Below are positions 11,304-24,387 of a DNA stretch of 64,000 nucleotides, one piece after another (the stretch's first letter is position 1; every line of letters starts with the position of its first letter). The position numbers and the translations under genes were made by a program. The stretch comes from Hoplostethus atlanticus (lineage: Eukaryota; Chordata; Actinopteri; Trachichthyiformes; Trachichthyidae), in contig JAXDDX010000172.1 in assembly GCA_034670405.1 (NCBI GenBank), positions 124,001 through 188,000 of the forward strand. Direction: 5' to 3'. The notes beneath the pieces were generated by a model. That model was given only the letters and a program-made list of their open reading frames with translations. It searched no databases and had not been told where the DNA came from.

Positions 11304-12825
11304 CAGAAAGTATTCAGACCCCTTCACTTTTTTCACATTTTGTTGTGTTGCAGCCTTATACTAAAATCCTTTAAATTCATTTTCCCCCTCATCAATCTAC
11401 ACTCAATACATCATAATGACAAAGCGAAAACAGGATTTTATACGTTTTTACAAATTTATTAAAAAAGGAAAAACTGAAATATCACATTGACATAAGTATT
11501 CAGACCCTTTACTCAGTACTTAGTTGAAGCATCTTTGGCAGCGATTACAGCTTCGAGTCTTCTTGGCTATGACGCGACAAGCTTTGCACACCTGGATTTG
11601 GGGATTTTCTGCCATTCTTCTCTGCAGATCCTCTCAAGCTCTGTCGGGTTGGATGAGGACCGTTGGTGGACAGCCATTTTCAGGTCTCCAGAGATGTTCA
11701 ATTGGGTTCAAGTCAGGGCTTTGACTGGGCCACTTAAGGACATTCACAGAGTTGTCCCTAAGCCACTCCTACATGGCTGAGAGCTCTGAACCAGGTTTTC
11801 AGGATATCTCTGTACTTTGCTCCGTTCAGCTTTCCCTCAACCCTGACCAGTCCCCCAGTCCCTGCTGCTGAAAAACACCCCCACAGCATGATGCTGCCAC
11901 CACCATTCTTCACCGTTGGGATGGTATCGGGCAGGTGATGAACGATGCCTGGTTTCCTCCAGACATGATGCTTAGAATTGAGGCCAAACAGTTCAATCTT
12001 GGTTTCATCAGACCAGAGAATCTTGTTTCTCACAGTCTGAGAGTCCTTTAGGTGCTTTTTTGCAAACTCCAAGCGAGCTTTCCTGTTTCTTTTACTGAGG
12101 AGAGGCTTCTGTCTGGCCACTCTGCCATAAAGCCCAGATCGGTGGAGTGTGTGTTGCAGTGATGGTTGTCCTTCTGAAGGTTTCTCCCATCTCCACACGG
12201 GATCTGTGGAGCTCAGCTAGAGTGACCATCGGGTTCTTGGTCACCTCTCTTACCAAGGCCCTTCTCCCCCGATTGCTCAGTTTGGCCGGGCGGCCAGCTC
12301 TAGGAAGAGTCCTGGTTGTTCCAAACTTCTTCCATTTAAGTTTGAATTATGGAGGCCACTGTGCTCTTGGTAACCTTCAATGCAGCAGAATTGTTTTGTA
12401 GCCTTCCCCAGATCTGTTCTTCGACACAATCCTGTCTCTGAGCTCTGCAGGCAGTTCCTTTGACCTCATGGCTTGGTTTTTGCTCTGATATGCATTGTCA
12501 GCTGTGAGACCTTATATAGACAGGTGTGTGCCTTTCCAAATCATGTCCAATCAATTGAATTTACCACAGGTGGACTCCAATCAAGGTGTAGAAACAGCTA
12601 AATTTCAATTGTCACAGCAAAGGGTCTGAATACTTATGTCAATGTGATATTTCAGTTTTTCCTTTTTAATACATTTGCAAAAAATTCTAAAATCCTCTTT
12701 TCACTTTGTCATTATGTGGTATTGAGTATAGATTGATGAGGGGGAAAAATGAATTTAAACAATTTTAGCATAAGGCTGCAACATAACAAAATGTGAAAAA
12801 AGTGAAGGGGTCTGAATACTTTCTG
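11304..12825 (-). mobile_element. Full-length Tc1 element, inactive
   Basis: The ends CAGAAAGTATTCAGACCCCT and (inverted, right) CAGAAAGTATTCAGACCCCT are identical. Similarity continues for 60 bp or more through TTTTTTCACATTTTGTTG and GCAGCCTTAT. A TA dinucleotide follows the right end (12826-12827); the left flank is TT, so one copy of the TSD has mutated. The length of 1522 bp is normal for fish Tc1 elements. It carries a dead transposase on the minus strand. Confidence 0.9.
11520..12469 (-). pseudogene. Tc1 transposase, broken
   Basis: Begins MRSKELPAELRDRIVSKNRS (12469 downward), continues through the GRP-like hook region (RTLPRAGRPAKLSNRGRRA) and the longest intact stretch (12198-11758) with [16 protein letters not shown] and [13 protein letters not shown]. 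The latter carries the first catalytic D. After a frameshift the last part reads [20 protein letters not shown] with the catalytic E of the DD34E triad. The second D region (normally WDNDPKH-type) is damaged. In-frame stops occur near 12380 and 11620. Confidence 0.85.
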
Positions 12826-13330
12826 TATATGTATATACTGTATATAATGCGTGCATATGCTAGAACACAACAGGCAGGCAGCATCCTGTCCACTGACTAA
12901 GATTTTGGAGAGATGGCAGCACATCATAAGTAGCCCCTATAATGAATCTAATTCGGTTTTCCTCCATACTCCACAAATCTCTCCACCCCAGTCTTCTCTT
13001 TTCTACACTGTCCCAATTCAGTCACTGCCCTTGTTTTGCCTGAGAAACTGCCCTCCCACACCTTATTGCCTCCTCTTGATGATGAATCTGAATGATGAAT
13101 CATCTAGACTGGACACACATCCCCATACCTTGCTCATTCAGTTTATAATTGAAAGTTTCATAAATGAAAATCCTGTAGTAATTTAACCTAAATAATTGGA
13201 TAATTTTATTGTGTTGCTGGAATGTTTGACTCACTGTTCACTTGATAAATTCGGTCAAGCTCCATGTTGGAACTCTCAGTTCCACAATCATTGAGCCTTA
13301 ATCTTCCCTTGTTTATCGTGTACACTACAG
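12826..13330 (+). other. Intron sequence upstream of the kcnj6 last exon
   Basis: No coding sequence. A pyrimidine-rich stretch and TGTACACTACAG immediately precede the exon at 13331. The rest of the gene must lie before the window, so everything from position 1 to here is probably intronic to kcnj6. Confidence 0.6.
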
Positions 13331-13683
13331 GTATGACATGCCAAGCAAGGAGTTCATATGTTAGCAGTGAGATCAAGTGGGGCCACCGCTTCACACCAGT
13401 CCTGACACTGGAAGACGGCTTCTACGAGGTGGACTACAACAGCTTCCATGACATCTACGAGACCAACACACCCAGCTGCAGTGCCAAAGAGCTGGCCGAC
13501 ATGACCAACCATGCCCGAATGCCCCTCACCTGGTCGCTGGCCAGCAAGCTGAGCCAGCAGGGCCTGCCAGAGTCCGAGTTCAAGGGCCAGGAAAGGAAGA
13601 CTGTCCTGGACAGCCAGGAGGAGGGCCAGCAGACTGAGAGGAATGGGGACATCGCCAACACAGAGAGCGAGTCCAAAGTGTAA
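13331..13683 (+). CDS. kcnj6: G-protein-gated inward rectifier K+ channel, last coding exon (GIRK2/Kir3.2-like)
   Basis: After a clean acceptor (CACTACAG|GT) the exon gives [40 protein letters not shown] and [16 protein letters not shown], ending [13 protein letters not shown] and TAA at 13681-13683. This is the distal cytoplasmic domain of a Kir3 subunit. The beta-sheet core that binds G beta-gamma and PIP2 is followed by a variable acidic tail. The terminal ESKV is a class I PDZ-binding motif of the type used for endosomal sorting. Among family members the [20 protein letters not shown] and NGD(V/I)AN...ESKV phrases fit Kir3.2 best; Kir3.3 shares the ESKV end and is the alternative. The exon is about 117 codons, phase 2 at its start, and starts where vertebrate kcnj6 isoforms diverge. 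Upstream exons lie outside the window. Confidence 0.88.
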
Positions 13684-14040
13684 TGAACACACATGGAAAA
13701 GGGAAAGAATGCAGATTTAAGGTCCGTATGAGACATATTATATGTCTCCCAACATGTCTGGCAAGCTACAAAGCTTGCTGGTCCCAGGTCAGAAGTCCAG
13801 GTAGAAAGTGGGGACTCCGTGTAGACCAAGAAGCCCTTCACCAAGAACAGCTCTTGCTCATTTACTCTTTCCCCGAAAAGAGCTAAACATGTGGGCCATC
13901 GCTGAACTGGAAAACTCTTTGGGGCAGCTGCATGTTTCAAAAATGAAATGACGTGTTATCCTCTTGATGAGATTATTTTTCTTATGCAAATACGTATATA
14001 TGTGTATGTATATATGTGTATATATACATATATATGTATA
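13684..14040 (+). other. Proximal 3' UTR of kcnj6
   Basis: Begins directly after the stop codon. No AATAAA polyadenylation signal was noticed in this part, so the transcript may extend through or beyond the MITE at 14041. AT-rich with a TATATATG-rich run near 14000-14040. Confidence 0.5.
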
Positions 14041-14433
14041 GTGCAGACAAAAATCCACCACCACCAAGAATTTGTTGAAGGATGAATTTGTTTCATCATT
14101 TATCAAAAACTAATGCAATTTTGTTTGTCAAATTATATTTCTCAAACTGGATTACATATTTTTTAAAATAACGTCCTTTTTTTAAAGTTAAAGCACTAGC
14201 AGTGCTTTAAACTGATAGAGCATTAAATTAGTCAATATCTGGTATTAGTTGTTAAAAGACCAAAACAATTCACACTGTGTATTAAGAGCATACCTGTGTT
14301 AATATTTGACAACAATTTGAGAAGTGATCTGCGAATACAATATTCACTCATGACAAACAATGTATATTCGTTTTTGATAAATGATGAAAACAAACCGTTC
14401 TTGGTAGTGGACTCAGACTTTTGGCCCCCACTG
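14041..14433. mobile_element. Tc1/mariner MITE in the kcnj6 3' region
   Basis: The left half contains CACCAAGAATTTGTTGAAGG and GTTTCATCATTTATCAAAAA. The right half read inverted gives CAGTGGGGGCCAAAAGTC, CACTACCAAGAACGG and GTTTTCATCATTTATCAAAA. The roughly 70-bp imperfect TIRs and TA next to the left end fit a Tc1-type MITE. The CAGTGG...CCAAAAGTCTGAG tip is a familiar fish Tc1 end. No coding capacity. Confidence 0.65.
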
Positions 14434-15000
14434 TGTGTGTATATATTTATATAATATAAGGGAATTTGCATTAGTATTTTTGTATATACTACAAAATTAT
14501 TTGTTTTGCTGAAGTTTGAATATTTGACAAATGTTTGATACAAATTAATTTGGGTTAGTTGTGTACATATTCTATGCCTTATGTATGAAGCTTACTTATT
14601 AGTTTATCATAAATATATAAGCATGTATAAACATTAACTGTAGTTAATTTATTCTGTATTGTGTATATATGACAATAATAGTTAGTAATGTTAAGAAAAA
14701 CATGAATCTCAATGGATGCAAACTCTAGTGTAAACCAATGGTATTTACAAATTCTTGGTCCAATGGGTTGGTCCAATGTAGTAATATATTTCTACAAAAC
14801 AATTCCTTGAGAAGTCATGATTTGCTGTCTAGGGCCCTCTGGTGTATGGAAGCGTATACTTAATTCAAATATTAATGCAAATTGGAAAAATCCCACAATA
14901 GCATTTTTTACTTTCGAATGCCTTATTTGAGTCGATATGAAAATTAAAATGCAATAATCTGATTTGCATTTTCATGTACTGGTATGCACATTCGCTGACT
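14434..15000. other. No gene seen
   Basis: AT-rich flank of kcnj6, possibly distal 3' UTR. No repeat or coding region recognised. Confidence 0.4.
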
Positions 15001-15002
15001 AT

Positions 15003-15335
15003 TCAAATGTTAATGAAAAAGACATTTGACATTTAATTTTCAAAGCAATGCCCCGGTTAACAAAATTCAAATGTTAATTCAAATTTGAAAATGCAAATGC
15101 AATCAAATTATTACAACCTATTTCTTCATATATTTGTGTAACATTTAAGTCATAATTTATATTAAAAAATTCAATAATCTCATTGCATTTTCATTTTCAT
15201 GCTCTTACCTTTCAAACCTGACAATTTGAAAATGTTAATGAAAAAGCCATTTGACTTTGCATTTTCAACTACTTGTCCCCCTTTGTGGTTAACATAATTC
15301 AAATGTTAATTCAAATTTGAAAAGTGAGAAGCAGC
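15003..15335. repeat. Diverged direct duplication, AT-rich
   Basis: Two copies of a segment of about 95 bp, at about 15003-15095 and 15232-15327. Both contain AATGTTAATGAAAAAG, CATTTGAC, GTTAACA and ATTCAAATGTTAATTCAAAT. The surroundings are rich in GAAAATGAAAATG. Origin unknown; the motif style suggests a decayed MITE. Confidence 0.6.
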
Positions 15336-17370
15336 TCCCCCCTTTGTAATTAAATTTCCTCACTCATAAGCTGTTTCCCTAACTTTCTGAAAATGAAAAT
15401 GAAAATGCAATGCGAAAGCATTAACATTTTCATGGTCTACTGACCTGTCAGTCATTCTCTGAAGGCAGGAGGATTTTTCACGAATCGTTTCTCTAATTTA
15501 TTGATGATCACTGCCATTGGATATTGTACAACAGTACAATATCCCCAAACACAAGTCAGATGGATTTGAGGACGGACAAACTTGAAATAATATTTTTTCA
15601 GAGACTGTAACATTGTGGTCATACATTGATAGCATGGACATTCAAAACTGACTGCTTAACCAAAAGTCTGCCATCCTTTTGCAGTTTGCACTATTTGAAT
15701 GAAGTTAACTATACGCTTCCACACTGGTGGAGAGAGGTAGTTGCTATCTCAGTCTCCAATACCCAGAAATCCCTGTACTTCTCACCTGTGTAATAACAGT
15801 AAATGACATGTGATGATCAGACACTTTTTTCCTGTAGTGTTGAATTCAAACATGATGAGAAAAAAGATTCAGAGAAGCAACTCGCAAAACAAAACCTAGT
15901 CAGACAGAATCAGATGCATAACTGATTCAGACTAGCAAATGCTCTAGAGGCTTTTCTCAGTTGATAATTGGAAAAATAAAAATGAAGTTAATTTAAGTGA
16001 CAGTTGTTAGGCAAAGTGGCCTTGGAGTGTATTGTTTGCACAAAAATGTAAGTACAGATTATTTTTGCCTCCTGGGATCTTCTACATGTACATTGTAGAT
16101 CAAAGAGGAAGTAGTGCCACACTAATATCTTTAGAGTAAACCCTGCATGATTTATTTGAAATTGAATTCGGCCAATTGCACTGTCCTCCGTGTACTGTTA
16201 GTTTGCTTTCACCACAGAAGCTTGTATCACTTGGTAGTATGGAAAGCCGAACAGTTTTTCTCTTTGATGAAAGATATGTTCGATGCATAATTAAACTTGA
16301 CAATCTATCCTCTGCCTATAGTAATAGTAAAGTTTTGAATAACTGACAAAGTTTGAGCAGCATTGAAGAGGAGGCTGCAAGTGGTAGAACACTTCCTTTC
16401 ATAAAAAATGACAGGAAGAATTCTTCTTTCTCTGCTCCTCACAGGCTGCATGGATGGATGTGTAGCTTAAATATCTATCTACCAGTCAACAGCAGTTCAA
16501 TGCAATGTAGGCGGATGAAAACAGCATTGAACAAAATTAGCAAATCACTGGATTGTCAAACTGCTGTTTTTGCTGTTCTCTGGTGGTGCCTATAGCAGTG
16601 ACATTAGCTATGTTTCCATGCCAGAGTAACCTGGCTATTATCCATCTCAAGGTTAAGACATTATTCAGGATAATCTGTTTCTATGAACCTTTGATAGCCT
16701 GTGATTGAGTCTCCCTGTTTCCACGAATAAACAAGTTAACAGAACATTCGCCCTGCCTCTGACTGAGCAATAGTAGCTTATTTCTAATACAGGGGAAATG
16801 AATGAACAGTAATAGAAAAATGGAACTACTGCTCCTTTTTTGTTTTTTGTTGACATCAAAAAGTACCCATAATGCTATGCAAGTCTTGAGTTTGACAGAC
16901 TGTGAAAACCAAAAGTGAAAGCAAGTTGTTTACATGCCACAGTGGGAGTAAGACAGGCATCTTAACTGAGTTTCCCATAATCAGAGTATGCGCTTACCCA
17001 GGTATTTCTAACCCAGTTATGATGTTTACATTCATCGACCCAAACTTCGTCGTTACTTGATGTAGGGGTTAAGAAGGGGAGTCTCTGTGCATGCAGATGT
17101 GGCTACTGACTATATTATAGCTATTATAGCATTATAGCTAGTGTGCTCACTTGCTAATACCGGCTAGTTTGATCATTCATATGAGCAAGCTATAGTTGTA
17201 GGACAGTTAATAGCCTGGTTGTAGCCTGGTGGCACCTTGAAAATAAATTTCCCAGACCCAAAAATTGATCATCTCTTTTTTTGTGACACTCTACTGTTCC
17301 CCAAGGGCGAATTCAATTTGTCTCCTGCCTCCTCTACAGGAAGGTCAGAGTACTGGTCTGGTAAGGATTC
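15336..17370. other. Unique-looking intergenic sequence
   Basis: No coding region, terminal repeat or tandem repeat identified. Open frames here are short and resemble nothing. 16600-17040 starts GCTATGTTTCCATGCCAGAG and contains CTGTTTCCACGAATAAACAA, phrases seen in some MITEs, but no matching inverted end was found. Confidence 0.4.
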
Positions 17371-18055
17371 AGGCACAGATTCACTAAGATTGCACTGCAA
17401 GGGTAATTTGCATATTTTTTGTGCCTCAGTGGCTTGAGCTAAGAGCTAAGAGAGTGTTTTCATCTTATTCACTAAGAAATGTATGCAAAGCAAGATGTGG
17501 CACAACAAGCCCTCTAAAAGAGCACTGTGGCATATAGCCCCCTTCATCACCAAATTCAAGCACAAATTGTTTTAGATGTAAGACTAATCCACCAAGGCTG
17601 GCACCCTTGCACCCTAAAGCCGCTTTATAATTGCAGTATTCTCTGATCTGATCTGAGGTTCTCGGGTGGAGAATCCTCTCCCTTGCTTCCTGACTTGCTG
17701 GCACAATGCCTGCATCTTGCAGCAAGGATAACTGCCATTCTGAATGACCAAACTCTATATGCAACCTTTCAAAGGATCTTATATGCACTACAACAATTTG
17801 GGGGAGTTGGTGTTACAAAGTGGGCGCAATCTCAATTTGCCTCGCCTACAAAGAAATATTATGTGGATGAAATAAGGAGATGTACATTTAATTTACATGT
17901 GCATGACCACGACAAAGACACTATCTTTTGACCAGTGCTGTTAGGCACGCTTTCCATTCATTACGCATGGTTAGTGAATAGCATGGCTTTCCGATTTGGC
18001 CATTTTGGTGATATAGCATGCTCTTCTCTGTGCAAATCTTCAGTGAATTTGGGCC
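17371..18055. mobile_element. MITE candidate
   Basis: The left end GGCACAGATTCACTAAGATT matches, inverted, the right end, whose reverse complement reads GGCCCAAATTCACTGAAGAT, followed by TTGCAC on both sides. TIRs are about 30 bp with mismatches. No TSD could be fixed. The interior (685 bp) is non-coding. Confidence 0.5.
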
Positions 18056-18535
18056 ATACTCAAGGAAACTTAGCAGAGCAGATGCTTGTGGTCATGGGGA
18101 TTAAACCTTGGACCCTTTGGTTACAGGATAGGCTAACTAATTACTAGGTCAACCTGCCATCCTCCTGTACTGAGCAAATCATGCTCCAAATTGATTTACA
18201 GTTTTTCTCAATTGTTTACACACTAACACTGGAACTTAAGACACAATGACCACAACCTGAAACTCATGTACCAACTCCCTAAACCAATTCTGCTGAAATA
18301 CAAGCACATTTCCTGCTTTACACTCAGATTTCAATTCTAAACCACACTTTTTTCAAAACACTACACACAATTCTCTCTATTTTGCACAATCTTCATGAAT
18401 AAAATCTCTTTGTGTTTACATGGAACACACTGCCATTCAAATGGCTAAACTTACATTTCCAAGCCTGTTGTTCAATTTGCAATCAGAGCTTTAGCAATAA
18501 AAGGGCCACAGATGAGCTCCTGGTTTGGAGAGCAA

Positions 18536-19667
<1,132 letters not shown>

Positions 19668-20182
19668 TTATTTTCTTTTTTTTTACTGTACAGGCCTATT
19701 TTCTATTGTACAAATCATTTCACACATCCAGTTGTGTTTGCTGTGATGTATAGGCTACAGTATTTTGGGGGAAAATAAAGAACTTTTTGTTGTTACTGTA
19801 TATTTGTGTGTTTTATATTTGAGTATAAAAACATTATTCGGTAATATTTTACAACAGGAGTAAGTGTAACACTGAACATGCAAAGGCATAATTCTCCTGA
19901 TAAGGCATTCATAGTAGTGTTTTCCATTCATAGTAGTGTTTTCCATTCAGCACATCAGTGTTCAATTGGTTCTTAGAAATGTCTACTCATATATGGTCTG
20001 TGTGTGTCATTTGAACACAAAATACCATTTTGAGAAGACATAACATTGTTTTGAAGGCAGTTTCATTTTACATGAGATTTGTGGGGTTTTGCATTTTGTG
20101 TGTGTTTGGATTTGTGTTTAGAGTTTTGAGAAAATTAGGTATGCTTTCAGAAAACGTGTGTAAACAATTGAGAAAAACTGTA

Positions 20183-20610
20183 ATGAGCAATAAAACATTT
20201 TATCTCTTTATTATGGGACGATCATGAGGGTCGGGTGGCAACCACAGAGGTAACCGTGCATGTAAACATGGGGTTATGAAATGTGTAGTGGTGTGTGCTG
20301 ATGATTCAATTTCTACTTCATAATTGAAGTAAGGCTTCACACAGGGCTCACACAGATAGCTAGATGGTTAAATTGACTACATATCTTTTGCTTAGACCTT
20401 TGCGCTTCTTAGAATGTTTCGGTATAATTGGGATATAATACCAAATTCCATCAGCGTAAGTATATGACATATGTAAAAATGACATATGTTTGGCTTCATG
20501 CCCCAACAGCTAAGTGGGTCAGCCCAAGTTGAGAACTGCAGATCAAACAGTACTCTCATAAATAGCACAAACACTTATTTCTGTCACAGGAAGCCCTAGA
20601 AATGGATCAG

Positions 20611-20678
<68 letters not shown>

Positions 20679-21809
20679 ATAGATGTTGTAACATAAGAAG
20701 CAGAGTTTAACACAAGGGTGGGACCACTTAATTTCTAAATTAGTTACATTTCAAAATATGTTGTCGAAATTTGTGTGATATTCAGCCTCTTGAATGAATT
20801 GCTTTAGTTTCTGAATTTGCTGAATTGAAATTGAATTAACTCAAACCCTGAAACTGAATTTGCTGGGAAGCTGTACAGTACCTCACATTTCTTGGTTTTG
20901 TTGTAGGTTCCTTGTTTTCATGGGTTACCACCCTATATATTGTTCAATTAATTGTGCCTCTGTGACATTTCAATTTCAAAACCTGATTTAAAAGTATATC
21001 AGCAAAGAATGGAAATTAATGCTTGTGTGATTATGATGTACTATCTACTGATAGCACGGATATAATTTTCTAATATTGAATCACAAAATAGAGATTTCAG
21101 GGAAGGAGAAAAGCAACTCAATCCAGACTGTGAGCGACAGACTGTCTCCACCAGGCAGATACTTTTGAAAAATGCCAATATGAGTGGAGGAGAGCGAGGG
21201 AAGAAGGGGTTGTGTCTGTAAAACTGGGTGGGGGGTGCGCACCCCTGACATCCAGTCTTGAACATATTCAAGACTAGCCTAATAGCTAGGTAACATTTTA
21301 CAATGGAGAGTGATTGAAGGGTCTTTTGAGGTGGAGGATTTCTCTCCTCAATGTCTCCACCAGTTGGGGGCATCAACATTTAAATTTAACATTTAAACCC
21401 CTAAATCTTTGATATTTCGTCACCAATCAGGGCAGCGCAGCAGAGCAGAAATAGTAAATCAAAGGAGGGTGAGACAAATATATTTTTTGTCTCTGAAAGC
21501 TGAAATTATATCTGCAATGTTGACTTTGTCACCATATAGAAGTCATAAAAATATGTTTACAGCCCAAAAAAACGGGATTTAATGTTGAATATCTTTAAAA
21601 CAAAAGTTTAACAAAAATATGTCTACCATGAACGCTACCACTATGCTAACTTTACCATCAGTTACTTCTCAGTACTTCTGAAATTATTTGCAGTGGCTTT
21701 GAGCAATTTGAATAATTCTAAAGGCAGTTTACTGTGTTTTCTTTATTTGGTTAAAAGGAGGCTCAAAGTGCCATGATCTGCATGTTGGAATTGCAACAAA
21801 AACAAACAA
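20183..21809. other. No gene seen; (GA)n inside
   Basis: Unassigned sequence with a (GA)n run at 20609-20676. No protein-coding region or terminal repeats recognised. Confidence 0.4.
20609..20676. repeat. (GA)n microsatellite
   Basis: Uninterrupted GA repeat, about 34 units. Confidence 0.95.
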
Positions 21810-22076
21810 AACAAAAAGTTTTGGAATTGGTCCAGTAGATTGCCTCAGACAGCAGTCGCGAAACGGGCTGCAATGGCTACAACGTAATCCGCTGGGGCAA
21901 CTGCGCACGATCAAAGTATGTCCACTAAAAGCTTGTTTTTGCCACTGACAGGCTCAGATTGTTAATCGAGAAAGCATCCCTACAGAGCTAGAGCTTTGTT
22001 TAACCTCTTAACTCACCACCAGATTTCAGAGCGAGACTTCTCCTTGAGCGAGACTTCTGGTTCTGGTTCTGTTCAT
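21810..22076. mobile_element. Truncated relative of the TTAA MITE at 7879
   Basis: Shares ACAAAAAGTTTTGGAATTG, CAGCAGTCGCGAAACGGGCT, GGCAACTGCGC, GTTTTTGCCACTGACAGGCT and CTTCTCCTTGAGCGAGACTT with 7950-8370. Neither terminal inverted repeat is present. Confidence 0.7.
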
Positions 22077-22117
22077 ATAATGTAAAAAGTAACAACTGAA
22101 GCAAATAATATTTATTT

Positions 22118-22130
22118 TATTTATTATTAT

Positions 22131-22174
<44 letters not shown>
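22118..22174. repeat. (AAT)n microsatellite
   Basis: ATT/TAA trinucleotide run of about 55 bp. Confidence 0.95.
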
Positions 22175-22176
<2 letters not shown>

Positions 22177-22179
22177 CAA

Positions 22180-22956
22180 ATTTTTGGCATACAGCATGTA
22201 TTGGTCATAAAGACTGTTGTGTACAACTTAGCAGCTACTCCCTATAAATACCTAAATAATTAGGATAACTTTTTTCAATTTTACCAAGATTTTGTGCTTG
22301 CTTGCTAGCAGCAGATAAAAGTCAAACTTGCAAGGAACATGCGGGTACAGGCAGGCAAAAACACAAGGAACTATCAGACTGGTACTAGGCATAGAAGCTA
22401 GGTAGCAGTTGTAGTGGCAGTTGACAAAAGACAAACTAGCACTGGAGCATGGTGAGGGCAGAGCATAAATTCATAGTGGTGATTAGACAATAGGGATCAG
22501 CTGTGCAGCACTAGCAGAATGGAAGTGACAGTAACATGCCCACCAGCCTGCAAGAAAGAGAGAGAGACAGATGGAAAGAGGGAGAGAGAGGGGGAACAGA
22601 GGCAGGGGAGGAAGAGGCCAGCGCAGCCATGACAAATCGAGAATATGTCTGATAAAAACTTGCAACTGGCGTTGTCAGTTGCCTTCTGTGTGTGCTCTCT
22701 TGAGAGTGTTGTTTGCTTGCTTTGCGCATTTCCATTTATCTTCTCCTGCACTGATTCGCTTAAACTTAACAGTCAATCAGAGGCCTCCACCACCGATTCA
22801 ACATGCTCAATGAGTGAATTAATAGTGAAAGTAAGGGCATAGTTTAGTATAAAAGGTTTAGTTTAGATTCAGTTTAAAGTTCAGTGTGTGACATTAACGT
22901 TAGCTTGTTAGCTAGGAAACGAAGGCCTACAGTCGAAGACCTTCTAAAAACTATTT
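22180..22956. other. No gene seen
   Basis: A purine-rich stretch at 22555-22620, otherwise unassigned. No conserved protein found in any frame. Confidence 0.35.
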
Positions 22957-24387
22957 GGAACAAGCAGAGACCGGCGGCCCTATACGCTCACTACGCAAGT
23001 TGCCTAGGGCCCCACAAATTACGCAAGGGCCCCGCCTCCCCCTCGTGTCAAAGTGGGTGTCAGTGTTTACAACTTCAATGAGAGGATAAAGCGGAACTAT
23101 CCTTCTGGTGAAGATGAGAGTGAATTGCGGAAACAGCAATCAGGTAAACTTGTGTTCTCTCCTCTCCAAGATTGATGTCAGCAATAACAGTAACGTTAAG
23201 TTGATGTGCTAGCTTGCAGTGCATCTCTCTCTAGTCTGTCTGTCTTGCTAACCTGTGGAGGGTTAAATGTGACAATATTAAATAAATAAATAAATAAATA
23301 ATGAATTAATTAAAAGGGGAAATATATAGATACATTACATAAAAGGGGAAATATATGAATAATTAAATAATTAAAATGGGAAATATAAGCTATTTAATTG
23401 TTTATTTCCACATTTATTTAATTATTTCCATATTTAATTATTTATTTCACTATTTATTTATTTCATGGTTGCTGGTCTGTGTGTGCACTGTGAAATGTAA
23501 ATCTGTTAACATAGTCCATCAAAGCCTGTGGGCGGAATCTAACATCTGATTGGTTTGACCGCACAGTAAGTCAAGATCAATCGATAGCAGGCTACTCGAT
23601 GTATGGGTGTCAGCCGTGTGGCTTTACATTCTCGTCCAGTTGGTGGCGGTGTGGCGCCAATGAGTTGGATTGCCAACCATTTCTCAACGACCAAGAAGAA
23701 CACCAAGAACTTCATCAGTTACTTGAGGAAATAGTTATGACCTTCAACTTAATGTTACAACTCATTTATCAGAATGTCCAAAAGCTGTCCAGGGGCCAAA
23801 TGTATAAACCATGCGTACGCACGAAAAGTGTACTTACGCCACTTTCCACGCAGGTTCCCGAATGTATAAAAATCCACGGGCGGCGAGAATGTGCGTACCG
23901 GTACACATCTTTCACACCGTCACTTCCCACGCAACTTTCCGAATGTAAAAAAATCCACGGGCGCCGAGAATGTGCGTACCGGTATGCATCCTTCACACCT
24001 TGCGTACCATACGCATTTTTTTGAGTCAGATTAGTGTGATGTTGCGAGTTGGCAAAAAAGGATAATAAAAGTGTGAATTTGGGTGACATTTTATTTAGAG
24101 CTTTTTTCTTTCACTACATTGTGTTAGGATGTAATCTATAGTTTAAAAAAACCTTCACTATGATTACATAGTGATGTGTGAGTGGTTAACAACCTTTTTT
24201 TGACAAGCCTTCATTTCGTTCTATCTTGAGTATGTTTGTCACTATGCATTATAATAATTATAATGATAATGATCTTTATATAAATAAACAAATAAATACA
24301 TGATCTTTATATAAATAAAAATTATTATTCTGTAATATTGGGGAGTAAGAATAACCAACACTATATAAAGGCTATAGCCGTGCGTAA

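Noticed and set aside
17465..17788. 107-residue minus-strand frame
   Set aside because: Lies inside a MITE candidate and shows no domain-like pattern.
23599..23792. Coding exon of a novel protein (MYGCQPCGFTF...)
   Set aside because: The first part resembles non-coding leader sequence common in fish transposons; kept only as part of the long-TIR element description.
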